From positions 496,001-560,000 of the forward strand of contig NZ_SCKT01000001.1 of assembly GCF_014155765.1 (NCBI RefSeq): 64,000 nucleotides of DNA, in the 5' to 3' direction. This stretch comes from Pantoea dispersa. GTDB taxonomy: Bacteria; Pseudomonadota; Gammaproteobacteria; Enterobacterales; Enterobacteriaceae. Shown one piece after another: positions 1 through 13,068 of this stretch; the stretch's first letter is position 1; each line of letters begins with the position of its first letter. The notes under the pieces were generated by a model. The model was not told where the DNA came from. It worked only from the letters and a program-made list of their open reading frames with translations, and made no database searches. Both the position numbers and the translations under genes were made by a program.

Positions 1-1486
1 TCAGCGACAGATCGGCTTCACGGTGCTGGGTCATCAGCAGGCTGGCTTTCACCGGCACATCCGGAATGTTGTTGTAGCCGTATACGCGCGCCACTTCTTC
101 GACCAGGTCTTCTTCGATGGCCATATCGAAGCGCCAGCTCGGGGCGACGGCCTGCCATTCGCCGTTGCCGACGGTGACGTCACAGCCGAGACGGGTCAGG
201 ATATCGGTCACCTGCTCATCCGCAATGACGTGGCCAATCAGGCGGTCCAGCTTCTCACGGCGCAGCGTAATGGTGGCGCGCGCCGGCAGTTTGCTGGCAT
301 CGGTCTGATCGATAACCGGGCCGGCTTCGCCGCCGCAAATCGCCAGCAGCAGCTGAGTGGCGCGCTCCAGCGCCTTATGCTGCAGCGCCGGATCGACACC
401 GCGCTCGTAGCGGTGGGAAGCATCGGTATGCAGACCATGACGACGCGCACGACCGGTGATCGCCAGCGGATCGAAGAAGGCGCACTCAAACAGTACGTTC
501 TGCGTCGCTTCGTTAACGCCGGAGTGCTCACCGCCGAAGATGCCCCCCATCGCCAGCGCTTTGTAGTGATCAGCAATCACCAGCGTATCGCTATGGAGGG
601 TCGCTTCGCTGCCGTCGAGCAGCGTCAGGGTTTCCCCCTCTTTCGCCATGCGCACCACGATACCGCCGTCAATGCGGTCGAGATCGAAGGCGTGCATCGG
701 CTGGCCGAGCTCCAGCAGCACGTAGTTAGTGATATCCACTACCGGATCGATCGAGCGGATACCGCAGCGGCGCAGTTTTTCGCGCATCCACAGCGGCGTT
801 TCTGCTTTCACGTTTACGCCTTTTACCACGCGGCCCAGGTAGCGCGGGCAGGCATCGGTGGCGTCAACACGAATCGGGAAGGTGTCGCTAATGGTGGCTT
901 TAACCGGCTCGATGACCGGCGCCTGCAGCGGCAGGCTATTGATCACCGCCACGTCACGCGCGATACCGATGATGCCCAGACAGTCGGCACGGTTCGGCGT
1001 CACGCTGATTTCGATGGTGTTGTCATCCAGCTGCAGGTACTGGCGAATATCGGTGCCCACCGGCGCATCGGCTGGCAGCTCGATAATACCGTTGTGATCG
1101 TCAGAAATCCCCAGCTCGGAGAACGAGCACAGCATGCCTTCTGACGGCTCACCGCGCAGTTTTGCCGCTTTGATTTTGAAATCGCCCGGCAGTACCGCAC
1201 CAACGGTCGCCACCGCCACTTTCAGCCCCTGACGGCAGTTTGGCGCGCCGCAGACGATATCCAGCAGGCGATCGCCACCGACGCTGATTTTGGTGACGCG
1301 CAGTTTGTCGGCGTTCGGGTGCTGGCCGCACTCCACCACTTCACCCACCACAACGCCATGAAACGCGCCTGCCACCGGGTCGACGCCGTCGACTTCCAGA
1401 CCGGCCATGGTGATTTGCTCAGACAGCGCGGCGCTGTCCAGGGCTGGATTTACCCATTCGCGTAACCAGAGTTCACTGAATTTCAT
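1..1486 (-). CDS. pheT: Phenylalanine--tRNA ligase beta subunit (3' end outside window)
   Basis: This is the N-terminal 495 codons of the beta subunit of the alpha2beta2 enzyme that charges tRNA-Phe; the family is usually about 795 residues, so the C-terminal part lies beyond base 1. Translation from the ATG at 1486 begins [14 protein letters not shown], as in the E. coli protein. The N-terminal tRNA-binding (EMAP-like) domain is followed by the B3/B4 editing region and the B5 domain. It starts 14 bases after the pheS stop codon, so it is co-transcribed with pheS under pheM attenuation. A long ORF on the opposite strand here is only a shadow of this gene. Confidence 0.97.
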   Translation of the reverse strand, partial: MKFSELWLREWVNPALDSAALSEQITMAGLEVDGVDPVAGAFHGVVVGEVVECGQHPNADKLRVTKISVGGDRLLDIVCGAPNCRQGLKVAVATVGAVLPGDFKIKAAKLRGEPSEGMLCSFSELGISDDHNGIIELPADAPVGTDIRQYLQLDDNTIEISVTPNRADCLGIIGIARDVAVINSLPLQAPVIEPVKATISDTFPIRVDATDACPRYLGRVVKGVNVKAETPLWMREKLRRCGIRSIDPVVDITNYVLLELGQPMHAFDLDRIDGGIVVRMAKEGETLTLLDGSEATLHSDTLVIADHYKALAMGGIFGGEHSGVNEATQNVLFECAFFDPLAITGRARRHGLHTDASHRYERGVDPALQHKALERATQLLLAICGGEAGPVIDQTDASKLPARATITLRREKLDRLIGHVIADEQVTDILTRLGCDVTVGNGEWQAVAPSWRFDMAIEEDLVEEVARVYGYNNIPDVPVKASLLMTQHREADLSL

Positions 1487-1500
1487 TGGATAACCTGCCC

Positions 1501-2511
<1,011 letters not shown>

Positions 2512-2558
2512 TCAGTTCTCGTTGGGATCGTGCGATCCGATTAAGTGTCGCCGGAAAC

Positions 2559-2584
2559 AAAAAAGCCTCCACGAGGGAGGCTTT
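2559..2584 (-). terminator. pheST attenuator terminator
   Basis: On the minus strand the arms AAGCCTCC and GGAGGCTT form a GC-rich hairpin followed by a run of T. It lies between the pheM leader peptide and pheS. This is the layout of the known E. coli pheST attenuator, in which ribosome stalling at Phe codons prevents the terminator from forming. Confidence 0.9.
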
Positions 2585-2631
2585 CAGCGCGATTTTTCGT
2601 TTCTTTTCTTATGCGCAAAAGCCCCTGACGA

Positions 2632-2676
2632 TCAGGCGCTAAAGTAAAAAAAGAAACGGAAAATAGCAGCGTGCAT
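2632..2676 (-). CDS. pheM: pheST operon leader peptide
   Basis: A 14-codon ORF encodes MHAAIFRFFFYFSA, almost the E. coli PheM peptide. Five of its 14 residues are phenylalanine, including three consecutive Phe codons. Ribosome pausing here when Phe-tRNA is scarce would favour the antiterminator and allow transcription into pheST. The attenuator hairpin begins about 50 bases downstream. Confidence 0.93.
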   Translation of the reverse strand: MHAAIFRFFFYFSA

Positions 2677-2710
2677 GCTTGCGTTACCTTGTCTTGATAG
2701 AAACCGCACT

Positions 2711-2739
2711 ATTGAAATGCCCTGCGGCTAAAATGTCAA
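2711..2739 (-). promoter_or_regulatory. Putative sigma-70 promoter of pheM-pheST
   Basis: On the minus strand a perfect -35 hexamer TTGACA (2739-2734) is followed after 17 bases by TTCAAT (2716-2711), a weak -10. The pheM start codon is 35 bases further on. The position fits the pheM promoter of E. coli; the exact start site is inferred. Confidence 0.6.
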
Positions 2740-2763
2740 TCATTTGCGTGGGTTGCAGGCAAT

Positions 2764-2788
2764 AAAAAAGGGAGCAAGCTCCCTTTTT
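2764..2788 (-). terminator. Terminator after rplT
   Basis: The arms GGGAGC and GCTCCC are flanked by A and T runs on both sides, a compact intrinsic terminator just past the rplT stop codon. It would separate the infC-rpmI-rplT transcript from the pheM promoter downstream. Confidence 0.85.
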
Positions 2789-2796
2789 TACCTGAC

Positions 2797-3168
<372 letters not shown>

Positions 3169-3182
3169 TCATATTCTGTGAT

Positions 3183-3305
3183 TTCCCCATCATCTCTCGT
3201 GCCGCAGTGGCGTTGGCTGCCTTCATTCATCCCAGTCACTTACTGATGTAAGCTCCAGGATTCATTCCGTTGCCACCTGACTGCAACCCGAAATCTATCG
3301 GGGAA
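3183..3305. repeat. ERIC (IRU) intergenic repeat
   Basis: The 123-base segment has the inverted ends TTCCCC and GGGGAA. In its centre are CAGTCACTTACT and ATGTAAGCTCC, which correspond to the conserved core used for ERIC2 and ERIC1R typing primers. Its length matches the roughly 126-base ERIC family. It lies within the transcribed spacer between rpmI and rplT and would fold into a long hairpin in the mRNA. Confidence 0.88.
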
Positions 3306-3322
3306 TTTAAAAAAGGGTTAAC

Positions 3323-3604
<282 letters not shown>

Positions 3605-3619
3605 TTATTACTTGAAAGC

Positions 3620-6095
<2,476 letters not shown>

Positions 6096-6116
6096 TTCAT
6101 ATCCTTAATTGCAGTG

Positions 6117-6137
6117 GTAAGCCACACGAAAGCCTAC
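6117..6137 (-). promoter_or_regulatory. thrS translational operator (anticodon-like hairpin)
   Basis: On the minus strand GTAGGC and GCTTAC pair around a 9-base loop TTTCGTGTG. The loop triplet CGT, the anticodon of a tRNA-Thr, lies about 31-33 bases upstream of the thrS ATG. In E. coli, ThrRS recognises such a CGU loop in its own leader as an anticodon mimic and blocks translation. Stem, loop and spacing fit; binding itself is inferred from the family. Confidence 0.75.
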
Positions 6138-6286
6138 ATGCAACACTGAGTTTTGTTTGGTTAACCTGGCGCGATGTCAGACCCACACTGTCGGAATGAC
6201 GCCAGGCGCGTAAAGCGGCAACGATGATAACAGCTTTCCGCAGTGAGCAAAACCCGCGAAGAAATGCGCTAAGCCAAAGAGAGATC

Positions 6287-6323
6287 AAAAAAAACCGCCG
6301 CGCGGCACAGGCCGGGCGACGGT
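6287..6323 (-). terminator. Terminator after ydiY
   Basis: On the minus strand ACCGTCGC and GCGGCGGT form a strong stem (one G-U pair), followed by eight T residues. It begins 18 bases past the ydiY stop codon. Confidence 0.85.
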
Positions 6324-6341
6324 GTAACAATGCGCTCTGGT

Positions 6342-7103
6342 TTACATCGCGTAAGAGAGCTGGACCGTGGTTTTGGTGTCGGTACGGTCTGGCGCAGATT
6401 CTGGCGGATTGTTATTCCAGGTGACGTTGTAGCCCAGTTTCAGCGCGAAGTGGTCGTTGATCGCCACCTGCAGTGCGGTTTCGGAGTTCAGCGTGGTGTC
6501 TTCACCAAAGCTGCTCAGCACCGACACACCCTGGATAAATTTGGTGGTGTCAGTCAGCTGCCACTGATAGCTCAGCGCGCCGTAGCCCAGTGCTTTGGTT
6601 TCGTGGCCGCCATCGTGGAAGTCATCGTAACGTACACCCGGACCGAATTCAGCACGCAGCGAGTGCACCGGACCGTTGAGGATCTGACGACCATAACCGG
6701 CGGTCAGGACATCGCGTGAATCATAACCGTTCAGGCGGTCGCTCAGCCAGCTCGCCTGACCGAACAGGTAGTCAGCGCTGTTGAGGTTGTAACGGCTACG
6801 GCCACCGATGTTATAGGTTTCCGACGAGCGCTCATCGTTGGATGAGGTATTCGCGGCGTTACCCCACAGGCTGTACGCCGTTGAGGTCTGATACCAGGTC
6901 ATGCTGGTTGACGCGGTCAGCGATGAGCTGGTGGTGTTACCGGTCTGTGCCAGGTAACCGGCTGACGCGGTGCCTTCAAACGGTTTTTTTGCCGTAGAAG
7001 GGTCATCCATTGAGGTGAAGACAGCGTTATCTGCAAAGGCCTGGTGACAAAATGCTCCGGCGGAGAGCAACAAAACAGCGGACAGCTTATTGAAGGCTTT
7101 CAT
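6342..7103 (-). CDS. ydiY: YdiY family outer-membrane-like protein (DUF481)
   Basis: 253 residues from the ATG at 7103; the ORF can be extended to 7163, but only the shorter form puts the signal peptide (MKAFNKLSAVLLLSAGAFCHQAFA) at the N terminus. The mature part has alternating aromatic beta-strand segments of the DUF481 type (for example SLTASTSMTWYQTSTAYSLWGNA and LRAEFGPGVRYDDF) and ends in a membrane-strand-like TVQLSYAM. It resembles E. coli YdiY, described as acid-inducible and without known function. In E. coli pfkB follows; here it does not. Confidence 0.85.
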   Translation of the reverse strand: MKAFNKLSAVLLLSAGAFCHQAFADNAVFTSMDDPSTAKKPFEGTASAGYLAQTGNTTSSSLTASTSMTWYQTSTAYSLWGNAANTSSNDERSSETYNIGGRSRYNLNSADYLFGQASWLSDRLNGYDSRDVLTAGYGRQILNGPVHSLRAEFGPGVRYDDFHDGGHETKALGYGALSYQWQLTDTTKFIQGVSVLSSFGEDTTLNSETALQVAINDHFALKLGYNVTWNNNPPESAPDRTDTKTTVQLSYAM

Positions 7104-7435
7104 TAAAAGGTAACCCGTACGACAGTTGAAAAAGAGATGAGTCTGGAGAATTTTCCCGGGCAATCAATGCAATTTACGGTAAGTTTTGTAAAAAAGTATG
7201 AAAGCACCAGAATCGCCAGGTTTTGCGCTGGCACCGCGTGTGGATTGGGAATCTTCCCATTTCCGGCGCGCATTATAGGCGGCAAATAACCAAATATCAG
7301 CTTAAATGCTACAAGAATTTTCTGGCGCCCCTGACAGGACTTTACGCTGTGCGCCGCCGGGTGATTGTGCAGAATTCGCTCTATCGCAGGCGCTGGTCTA
7401 CGCTGAAATCTGTTCGATAACAATGAGGTGAAAAG
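7104..7435. other. Intergenic region between divergent ydiY and ydiZ
   Basis: About 330 bases between two divergent starts. It must hold both promoters, but I cannot assign convincing -10/-35 boxes. E. coli carries pfkB between ydiY and ydiZ; no remnant of it is seen here in any frame. Confidence 0.5.
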
Positions 7436-7726
7436 ATGGGCGATCATGATCTCAAGCGTTACGTTGTCACCTTCCGTTATCAGGAAAGGGGTCTTGGCGA
7501 TCTGCAGGCGCTGAATAGCGCGATGGTTAACGGCGGTTACAGCACCACATTACACGATGCGGACGGCCATCCGCACGAGCTGGGCACTAACAGCTTTGGC
7601 ATTGTCAGTGCGCTGGAGGAGCAGGCGCTGGCGGAACACGCCGCCGGGCTGGCGGCAGTGGCGCTTGATCAGCAGCCGGATGCTGATGTCACCACGCTGG
7701 AAGCGTTTCTCAAAGCGCAAGCCTGA
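7436..7726 (+). CDS. ydiZ: YdiZ / GhoS-like small protein
   Basis: 96-residue protein beginning MGDHDLKRYVVTFRYQERG, with a good ribosome binding site (AATGAGGTG). Its position before yniA is that of E. coli ydiZ and the length is the same. The pattern YVVTFRY ... HELGTNSFGIVSAL also recalls GhoS, the endoribonuclease antitoxin of the GhoST type V system, which has a ferredoxin-like fold. There is no GhoT-like small membrane toxin nearby, so an antitoxin role is not supported. Function unknown. Confidence 0.8.
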   Translation: MGDHDLKRYVVTFRYQERGLGDLQALNSAMVNGGYSTTLHDADGHPHELGTNSFGIVSALEEQALAEHAAGLAAVALDQQPDADVTTLEAFLKAQA

Positions 7727-7816
7727 CGCAATCCGCAAATTGCGCATTGCCGCTGGAGTTGTGCAAGTTTTGCGCGTTACAATCGACCTTACGCAGCGAA
7801 TAAAGAGGATTACCCG

Positions 7817-8710
7817 ATGTGGTCAGCCATTAGTCGTCTGTTAAGCGAGTACGCCGGCGATGCCGAAATCACGGAACGTCATGAGTTGCCCGGTGGCGAT
7901 ATTCATCCGGCGTGGCGCCTGCGCTACGGTGAGCTGGAGGTGTTCGTCAAATGCAACACGCGCGACATGCTGACGCTGTTCAGCTGGGAAGCCGACCAGC
8001 TTGATCTGCTGGCGCGTACCCACACGGTGCGCGTGCCGAAGGTCTACGGCGTCGGTAACGATCGTGACACCAGCTTTCTGCTGCTGGAATACATTCCCCC
8101 GCAGCCACTCGACGCCCAAAGCGCATTCCAGCTCGGCCAGCAGCTGGCCCATCTGCACCAGTGGAGCGAGCAACCGCAGTTTGGTCTCGACTTCGACAAC
8201 AACATCACCACCACGCCGCAACCCAACAGCTGGTTACGCAAATGGTCGGTGTTTTTCGCCGAACAGCGCATTGGCTGGCAGCTGCAGCTGGCGGCGGAGA
8301 AAGGCGTGCACTACGGTGACATGGAGTTGATCGTGGATTGCGTGCAGCGCAGCCTCGCTAATCACCATCCGCAACCGTCGTTACTGCATGGTGATTTGTG
8401 GCCAGCCAACTGCGCCGGCAGCGCCAGCGGCCCGTGGCTGTTCGATCCCGCCTGCTACTGGGGCGATCGCGAATGCGACCTGGCGATGCTCAGCTATTAC
8501 GCCGATCTGCCGCGCCAGATTTATGAAGGGTATCATGCGGTGTGGCCGCTGCCGGAAGGCTTCTCGCAGCGTCAGCCGGTGTATCAGCTCTACTATCTGC
8601 TAAACCGCGCCAACGTCTTTGGCGGCAACTGGGCCGGCGAAGCGCAGTTCGCTATCGGCCAGTTGCTGGAGGAGGATGCGCTGGGCCAGCGCCAGGTCAG
8701 ACCGGCCTGA
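7817..8710 (+). CDS. yniA: Fructosamine kinase family protein
   Basis: 297 residues with the aminoglycoside/fructosamine kinase fold: the N-terminal lobe carries a lysine in VFVKCN and an ExD-like hinge (LLEYIPPQ), and the catalytic LLHGDLWPANC (near residue 195) is followed by the metal-binding WLFDPACYWGDRECDLAM. The family phosphorylates protein-bound or small ketosamines; the physiological substrate of YniA is not settled. The gene is convergent with yniB, with only 4 bases between the two stop codons. Confidence 0.9.
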   Translation: MWSAISRLLSEYAGDAEITERHELPGGDIHPAWRLRYGELEVFVKCNTRDMLTLFSWEADQLDLLARTHTVRVPKVYGVGNDRDTSFLLLEYIPPQPLDAQSAFQLGQQLAHLHQWSEQPQFGLDFDNNITTTPQPNSWLRKWSVFFAEQRIGWQLQLAAEKGVHYGDMELIVDCVQRSLANHHPQPSLLHGDLWPANCAGSASGPWLFDPACYWGDRECDLAMLSYYADLPRQIYEGYHAVWPLPEGFSQRQPVYQLYYLLNRANVFGGNWAGEAQFAIGQLLEEDALGQRQVRPA

Positions 8711-8714
8711 CGCT

Positions 8715-9251
8715 TTACAGCATGCCGAGCAGTTTCAACACGAAGTAACCGGCCACGGCGATGATCACCGGCAGAATATACAGCGGAAAAATCTGCAGCA
8801 AAATGGTGTGGCGCGGCACATGGATTTTCTCTTCCAGCTGCGCCCGCGTGCGCCCTTCGCTGCCCTTCGCCTGTTCCAGGATCATCTGGTCTTCAATGCC
8901 TTCTTTGATATGGCGCGCCTGACGCCACATGCGTGCGCCCGAGGCCTGCAAAGCGATGCCCACGAATATCAGGATATAGATCAGCCAGAAGCCAATATTG
9001 GCCCCGCCGTTGAATTCCGGCACCGGCGAATTGTTCCAGAACACATTGAGAAACGGCGTGTTGAACTTAATCATATCCACCATCACATGCACGAAGTCGA
9101 GCATCACGGCGTCGATGCCGGGCTGCTTTTCGCTGTGTTTAAACATGAAGCCTAAGATGGAGATAAGGGTGGATAACAGCGCCGGGATAAAAATCACCCA
9201 GCCAGCCACTCGCTTGAGGATGGCGATGCGGCCAGCCTGTTGATACGTCAT
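8715..9251 (-). CDS. yniB: YniB family inner membrane protein
   Basis: 178 residues with three clear hydrophobic segments (about 14-35, 85-104 and 150-175) and a charged region between the second and third. Sequence and position next to yniA match E. coli YniB, an uncharacterised inner membrane protein. It runs opposite to yniA and is divergent from hxpB. No catalytic motif is seen. Confidence 0.87.
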   Translation of the reverse strand: MTYQQAGRIAILKRVAGWVIFIPALLSTLISILGFMFKHSEKQPGIDAVMLDFVHVMVDMIKFNTPFLNVFWNNSPVPEFNGGANIGFWLIYILIFVGIALQASGARMWRQARHIKEGIEDQMILEQAKGSEGRTRAQLEEKIHVPRHTILLQIFPLYILPVIIAVAGYFVLKLLGML

Positions 9252-9395
9252 GGTGTCTTCCCTTCACAAACAGTAGTTTTGCCCTAAGTCTACCTGCACT
9301 ACAGCAAATTTTCCTGAAAAATGCGTAACCTGCCGTAAGTCGGTTTTCGCCGCCGCCCATGTTAAGGTAGGGCAAACTGTCAATGGAGCTGTTGT

Positions 9396-10064
9396 ATGAC
9401 CTATCGTCGCCCTGTGCTGGCCGCTATTTTTGATATGGATGGCTTACTGATTGATTCTGAACCGCTATGGGATCGCGCCGAGCTGGAGGTGTTTGCCAGC
9501 CTGAATGTGGATATTAGCCGCCGCCACGAGCTGCCGGATACGCTCGGCCTGCGCATCGATCAAACCGTACGCATGTGGTACGAAGCGCTGCCGTGGAACG
9601 GGCCGGATCAGGCCGAAGTCACTCAGCGCATTATTGCCCGCGCGCTGGCGCTGGTCGAAGAGACGCGGCCGCTGTTGCCCGGCGTTGAGCAGGCGCTGCA
9701 GCTGTGTCAGCAACAGGGCATGGCGATTGCGCTGGCCTCGGCGTCTCCGCTGGCGATGCTGGAACGCGTGCTGGAGATGTTCAATCTGCGTCACTACTTT
9801 AGCGCCCTCGCTTCGGCTGAAGCGCTGCCTTACAGCAAACCGCATCCGCAGGTGTATCTGGATGCTGCGGCAAAGCTGGGGGTTGATCCGCTCAACTGCG
9901 TGGCGCTGGAAGACTCGTTCAACGGCATGATCGCCAGCAAAGCCGCGCGCATGCGTTCCATTGTGGTGCCTGCCGCCGAACATCGCCACGATGCGCGCTG
10001 GGCACTGGCCAATGTGCAACTGGAAAACCTGACGCAGCTGCAGGCGGAACATCTATTTAACTGA
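9396..10064 (+). CDS. hxpB: Hexitol phosphatase B (HAD superfamily)
   Basis: 222 residues starting MTYRRPVLAAIFDMDGLLIDSEPLW. The HAD nucleophile and acid/base are D13 and D15 in FDMDG; motif II is in ASASPLAM, the motif III lysine in YSKPHPQVY, and the acidic pair in LEDSFNGM. E. coli HxpB (YniC) dephosphorylates 2-deoxyglucose-6-phosphate and hexitol phosphates; the same role is inferred. The gene stands alone, with a good start and E. coli-like position. Confidence 0.93.
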   Translation: MTYRRPVLAAIFDMDGLLIDSEPLWDRAELEVFASLNVDISRRHELPDTLGLRIDQTVRMWYEALPWNGPDQAEVTQRIIARALALVEETRPLLPGVEQALQLCQQQGMAIALASASPLAMLERVLEMFNLRHYFSALASAEALPYSKPHPQVYLDAAAKLGVDPLNCVALEDSFNGMIASKAARMRSIVVPAAEHRHDARWALANVQLENLTQLQAEHLFN

Positions 10065-10226
10065 TCGGTGTACATCGCGCGTTACGCCTGGCGGATGGTT
10101 CGCCCGGTTGCCAGGTGCAAAAGTAAGCCAGACCGTTAATTTCCCGCGCTTTTTTCAGGCGCGGGTCAGCAAAAAATTCACTCTTCGTTACAGCGTCACC
10201 GTTCTCATTTACTGGATAAATCCCTA

Positions 10227-10246
10227 TACTGGATGCATCGACAGTT
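10227..10246 (+). promoter_or_regulatory. LexA box upstream of ydjM
   Basis: TACTG, ten bases, CAGTT: a CTG-N10-CAG core with matching outer bases. It lies 20 bases before the ydjM ATG. E. coli ydjM is a known LexA target with boxes in the same place, so SOS control is likely conserved. Confidence 0.8.
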
Positions 10247-10265
10247 TTTGCAGCCAGGTTCCATC

Positions 10266-10853
10266 ATGACGGCCGAAGGCCATATCATTTTTGCCATCGC
10301 CAGTGCGATATTTGCCAAACGCACCGAACTGACGCCGGTGATGGCCAGTGCCGACTGGTGGCATCTGGTGCCGGCTGCGCTGCTGACCTGCCTGCTGCCG
10401 GATATCGATCACCCTAAATCGGTGCTGGGCCAGCGACTAAAGTGGCTATCGCAGCCGATAGCCCGCGCTTTTGGCCATCGCGGCTTTACCCATAGCCTGC
10501 TGGCGGTGGCGGTCAGCCTTTGGTTGTTTCAGATTAACGTGCCGGCTGACTGGTTCCTGCCAGCGGATGTCCTGCAGGGCATGACGCTCGGCTATCTGAG
10601 CCACATTGTCGCCGATATGCTGACGCCCGCCGGCGTGCCGCTGCTGTGGCCGTGCCGCTGGCGCTTCCGCCTGCCTTTACTGAACAGTCAGAAAGGCAAT
10701 CAGCTGGAACGTGCGCTGTGCCTGGCGCTGGTGGGTTACGCGCTGTGGTTTCCGCCGGGTATGCCGTCGTTTGGCGCCAACGGCTGGCCGGAGCAGCTGT
10801 TCAATAATCTGCAGAACGGCATTGGCCGGCTGGTGAACGGCAGTACGCGCTGA
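10266..10853 (+). CDS. ydjM: YdjM family metal-dependent membrane hydrolase (SOS regulated)
   Basis: 195 residues from the ATG at 10266; an upstream ATG at 10233 lies inside the LexA box and is unlikely. The conserved pattern TAEGHIIF ... LLPDIDHPKS ... GHRGFTHSLL ... GYLSHIVADMLTPAGVPLLWP places His and Asp residues as in the YdjM/LexA-regulated DUF457 membrane hydrolase family. Several hydrophobic segments indicate an inner membrane protein. The substrate is unknown. Confidence 0.92.
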   Translation: MTAEGHIIFAIASAIFAKRTELTPVMASADWWHLVPAALLTCLLPDIDHPKSVLGQRLKWLSQPIARAFGHRGFTHSLLAVAVSLWLFQINVPADWFLPADVLQGMTLGYLSHIVADMLTPAGVPLLWPCRWRFRLPLLNSQKGNQLERALCLALVGYALWFPPGMPSFGANGWPEQLFNNLQNGIGRLVNGSTR

Positions 10854-11039
10854 AGTGTTTTTCCTTTTGCCAGCGATTGCTGAAATAATCGCCTTAAATT
10901 CCATTTAGTTATAACCCAGACGATTTAGATATATTGTTCCCGCAGGGCCAACTGGTACCATGCCGCGACAGTTACAGAGGATCCCTCTGCTATTTTCGGT
11001 TACGCGGCGCGATCGCGTGGCGACCTTCAGGAGTTAACA

Positions 11040-12431
11040 ATGAATATTCCTCTGATCATCAATATCGTGGCATTTGTCGCGCTGCTGATTGCGCTAAACC
11101 GCGTCGGCAACCAGAGCTGGAGCCTGTCGAAGCGCGTGCTGACCGGCCTGGTGCTGGGGGTGATCTTTGGCCTGGCACTGCAGGCCATTTATGGCGAAAA
11201 CAGCCCGGTGGTGAAAGAGTCGATTGGCTGGTTTAACATCGTCGGTAACGGCTATGTTCAGCTGCTGCAGATGATTGTCATGCCACTGGTGTTTGCCTCG
11301 ATTCTCAGTGCGGTCGCGCGGCTGCATAACGCCTCGTCGCTGGGCAAAATCAGCGTGCTGACCATCGGCGTGCTGCTGTTCACCACCGCCATTTCCGCGC
11401 TGGTGGGCGTGCTGGTAACCGGTCTGTTCCACCTGAGTGCGGAAGGCCTGGTACAGGGCGCGCAGGAAACCGCGCGTCTCAGCGCCATCCAGAGCAACTA
11501 CGTCGGTAAAGTCGCCGATCTGAGTACGCCGCAGCTGCTGCTCTCCTTTATCCCGAAAAACCCGTTTGCCGATCTGGCCGGTGCCAATCCGACGTCGATC
11601 ATCAGCGTAGTGATTTTCGCCGCCTTCCTCGGCGTGGCGGCACTGCAGCTGCTGAAAGATGACAAAGCCAAAGGCGAGCGCGTGCTGGTGGCGATCGATA
11701 CCCTGCAATCCTGGGTCATGAAGCTGGTGCGTCTGATCATGAAGCTGACGCCGTACGGCGTGCTGGCGCTGATGACCAAAGTGGTTGCCGGTTCCAACCT
11801 GCAGGACATTATCAAGCTGGGCGGTTTCGTGGTGGCCTCGTATCTCGGCCTCGCGATTATGTTTGGCGTCCACGCGCTGCTGCTGTCGATCAACGGTATC
11901 AACCCGCTGCGCTTCTTCCGTAAAGTCTGGCCGGTGATCACCTTCGCTTTCACCAGCCGCTCCAGCGCCGCCAGTATTCCGCTGAACGTGGAGACACAGA
12001 CGCGCCGTCTGGGCGTACCGGAATCCATCGCCAGCTTCTCGGCCTCGTTTGGCGCGACTATCGGCCAGAACGGCTGTGCCGGCCTCTACCCCACCATGCT
12101 GGCGGTGATGGTAGCGCCGACCGTGGGCATCAACCCGTTTGACCCGGTATGGATCGCCACGCTGGTCGGTATTGTCACGCTGAGCTCAGCCGGTGTGGCG
12201 GGCGTCGGTGGCGGCGCGACTTTTGCCGCGCTGATCGTCCTGCCGGCGATGGGACTGCCGGTCACGCTGGTGGCATTGCTGATCTCCATCGAACCGCTGA
12301 TTGATATGGGCCGTACCGCGCTCAACGTTAACGGCTCGATGACCGCCGGTTCACTGACCAGCCGCTGGCTGGGTATGACCGACAAAAAAGTGCTGGAGAG
12401 CGACGAACACGCGGAACTGGCGCACCGCTAA
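11040..12431 (+). CDS. tcyP: L-cystine:proton/sodium symporter
   Basis: 463 residues of the dicarboxylate/amino acid:cation symporter (SLC1-like) family, closest to E. coli TcyP (YdjN), which imports cystine. Multiple membrane helices are present, with the family signatures [15 protein letters not shown] (the serine-rich re-entrant loop) and [18 protein letters not shown], and a substrate-binding helix with INVNGSM-like residues ([12 protein letters not shown]). Start [21 protein letters not shown] follows a GGAG site. A terminator follows. Regulation by CysB is known in E. coli and not checked here. Confidence 0.94.
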   Translation: MNIPLIINIVAFVALLIALNRVGNQSWSLSKRVLTGLVLGVIFGLALQAIYGENSPVVKESIGWFNIVGNGYVQLLQMIVMPLVFASILSAVARLHNASSLGKISVLTIGVLLFTTAISALVGVLVTGLFHLSAEGLVQGAQETARLSAIQSNYVGKVADLSTPQLLLSFIPKNPFADLAGANPTSIISVVIFAAFLGVAALQLLKDDKAKGERVLVAIDTLQSWVMKLVRLIMKLTPYGVLALMTKVVAGSNLQDIIKLGGFVVASYLGLAIMFGVHALLLSINGINPLRFFRKVWPVITFAFTSRSSAASIPLNVETQTRRLGVPESIASFSASFGATIGQNGCAGLYPTMLAVMVAPTVGINPFDPVWIATLVGIVTLSSAGVAGVGGGATFAALIVLPAMGLPVTLVALLISIEPLIDMGRTALNVNGSMTAGSLTSRWLGMTDKKVLESDEHAELAHR

Positions 12432-12448
12432 TTAACCCGTTTTCCCGT

Positions 12449-12480
12449 AACGGCAGGCCGCAAAGCCTGCCGTTTTTTTT
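12449..12480 (+). terminator. Terminator after tcyP
   Basis: Arms ACGGCAGGC and GCCTGCCGT pair around a short loop and are followed by eight T. It begins 18 bases after the tcyP stop codon. Confidence 0.93.
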
Positions 12481-12627
12481 GCCGTTTTCTGCACTTTTTT
12501 CCGCAATCATGGCGCTAACGTCAGGAAAACGTTAAGCATGGTAAACGGAGGCAAAATCGACGGTTTTTTGCTTGAGTTTGCGCGCTGAAAGGCGAATGCT
12601 GCGGGGAGTTACCGCAGGAGAACCCTC

Positions 12628-13014
12628 ATGAGAAACGTTATCGCCTCAATGCTGGCGTTAACCCTGATAGCGCCAACCGTAAGTTTTGCTCATCCGTATG
12701 GCTGGGGGCCGGGCCCCGGCCCGCACTGGGGTGGTCCGGGACCCCGCTGGGGCCATCCCGGACCGCTGCGTTTTCTGCCGGAGGCCGCGACCGCCGTGCT
12801 GATTGGCGGACTGACCTACTATCTGCTGAACGGTAGCTACTACCAGCGGCAGGGCGATACCTACGTGGTGGTCCAGCCACCGGATGGCCCACCGGCCAGC
12901 GCCATGCGCGTTCTGGATTACAACGGCAAACGCTATTACGTGCAGGATGGTCACTACTATCAGCGCGAGATCAGCGGCAGCTACACTGAGGTGCCGCGGC
13001 CGTATGGGCTGTAA
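12628..13014 (+). CDS. Exported Gly/Pro-rich protein (DUF6515-like)
   Basis: 128 residues with a signal peptide (MRNVIASMLALTLIAPTVSFA) followed by a Gly/Pro/Trp/His-rich stretch, one hydrophobic segment (about 52-67, ATAVLIGGLTYYLL) and a C-terminal part in which GSYYQRQGDTYVVVQPP and GKRYYVQDGHYYQREISGSY form two similar repeats. The Y-YQR pattern occurs in periplasmic DUF6515 proteins. It replaces the chb-katE block found at this place in E. coli. Function unknown. Confidence 0.75.
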   Translation: MRNVIASMLALTLIAPTVSFAHPYGWGPGPGPHWGGPGPRWGHPGPLRFLPEAATAVLIGGLTYYLLNGSYYQRQGDTYVVVQPPDGPPASAMRVLDYNGKRYYVQDGHYYQREISGSYTEVPRPYGL

Positions 13015-13026
13015 GCGCACAAAGAA

Positions 13027-13053
13027 AAACGGCCCGTCTGAGACGGGCCGTTT
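13027..13053. terminator. Bidirectional terminator between the DUF6515-like gene and osmE
   Basis: Arms AAACGGCCCGTCT and AGACGGGCCGTTT form a near-perfect palindrome with A and T tails on either side, between two convergent stop codons. It can serve both genes. Confidence 0.9.
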
Positions 13054-13068
13054 GTTATTCTGCTGCCG

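Noticed and set aside
23-1144. 373-residue ORF on the + strand
   Set aside because: It is the antisense shadow of pheT, which has the conserved protein.
7436-7726. GhoST type V toxin-antitoxin system
   Set aside because: The protein resembles GhoS, but no small hydrophobic GhoT-like toxin gene is nearby, and position fits ydiZ.
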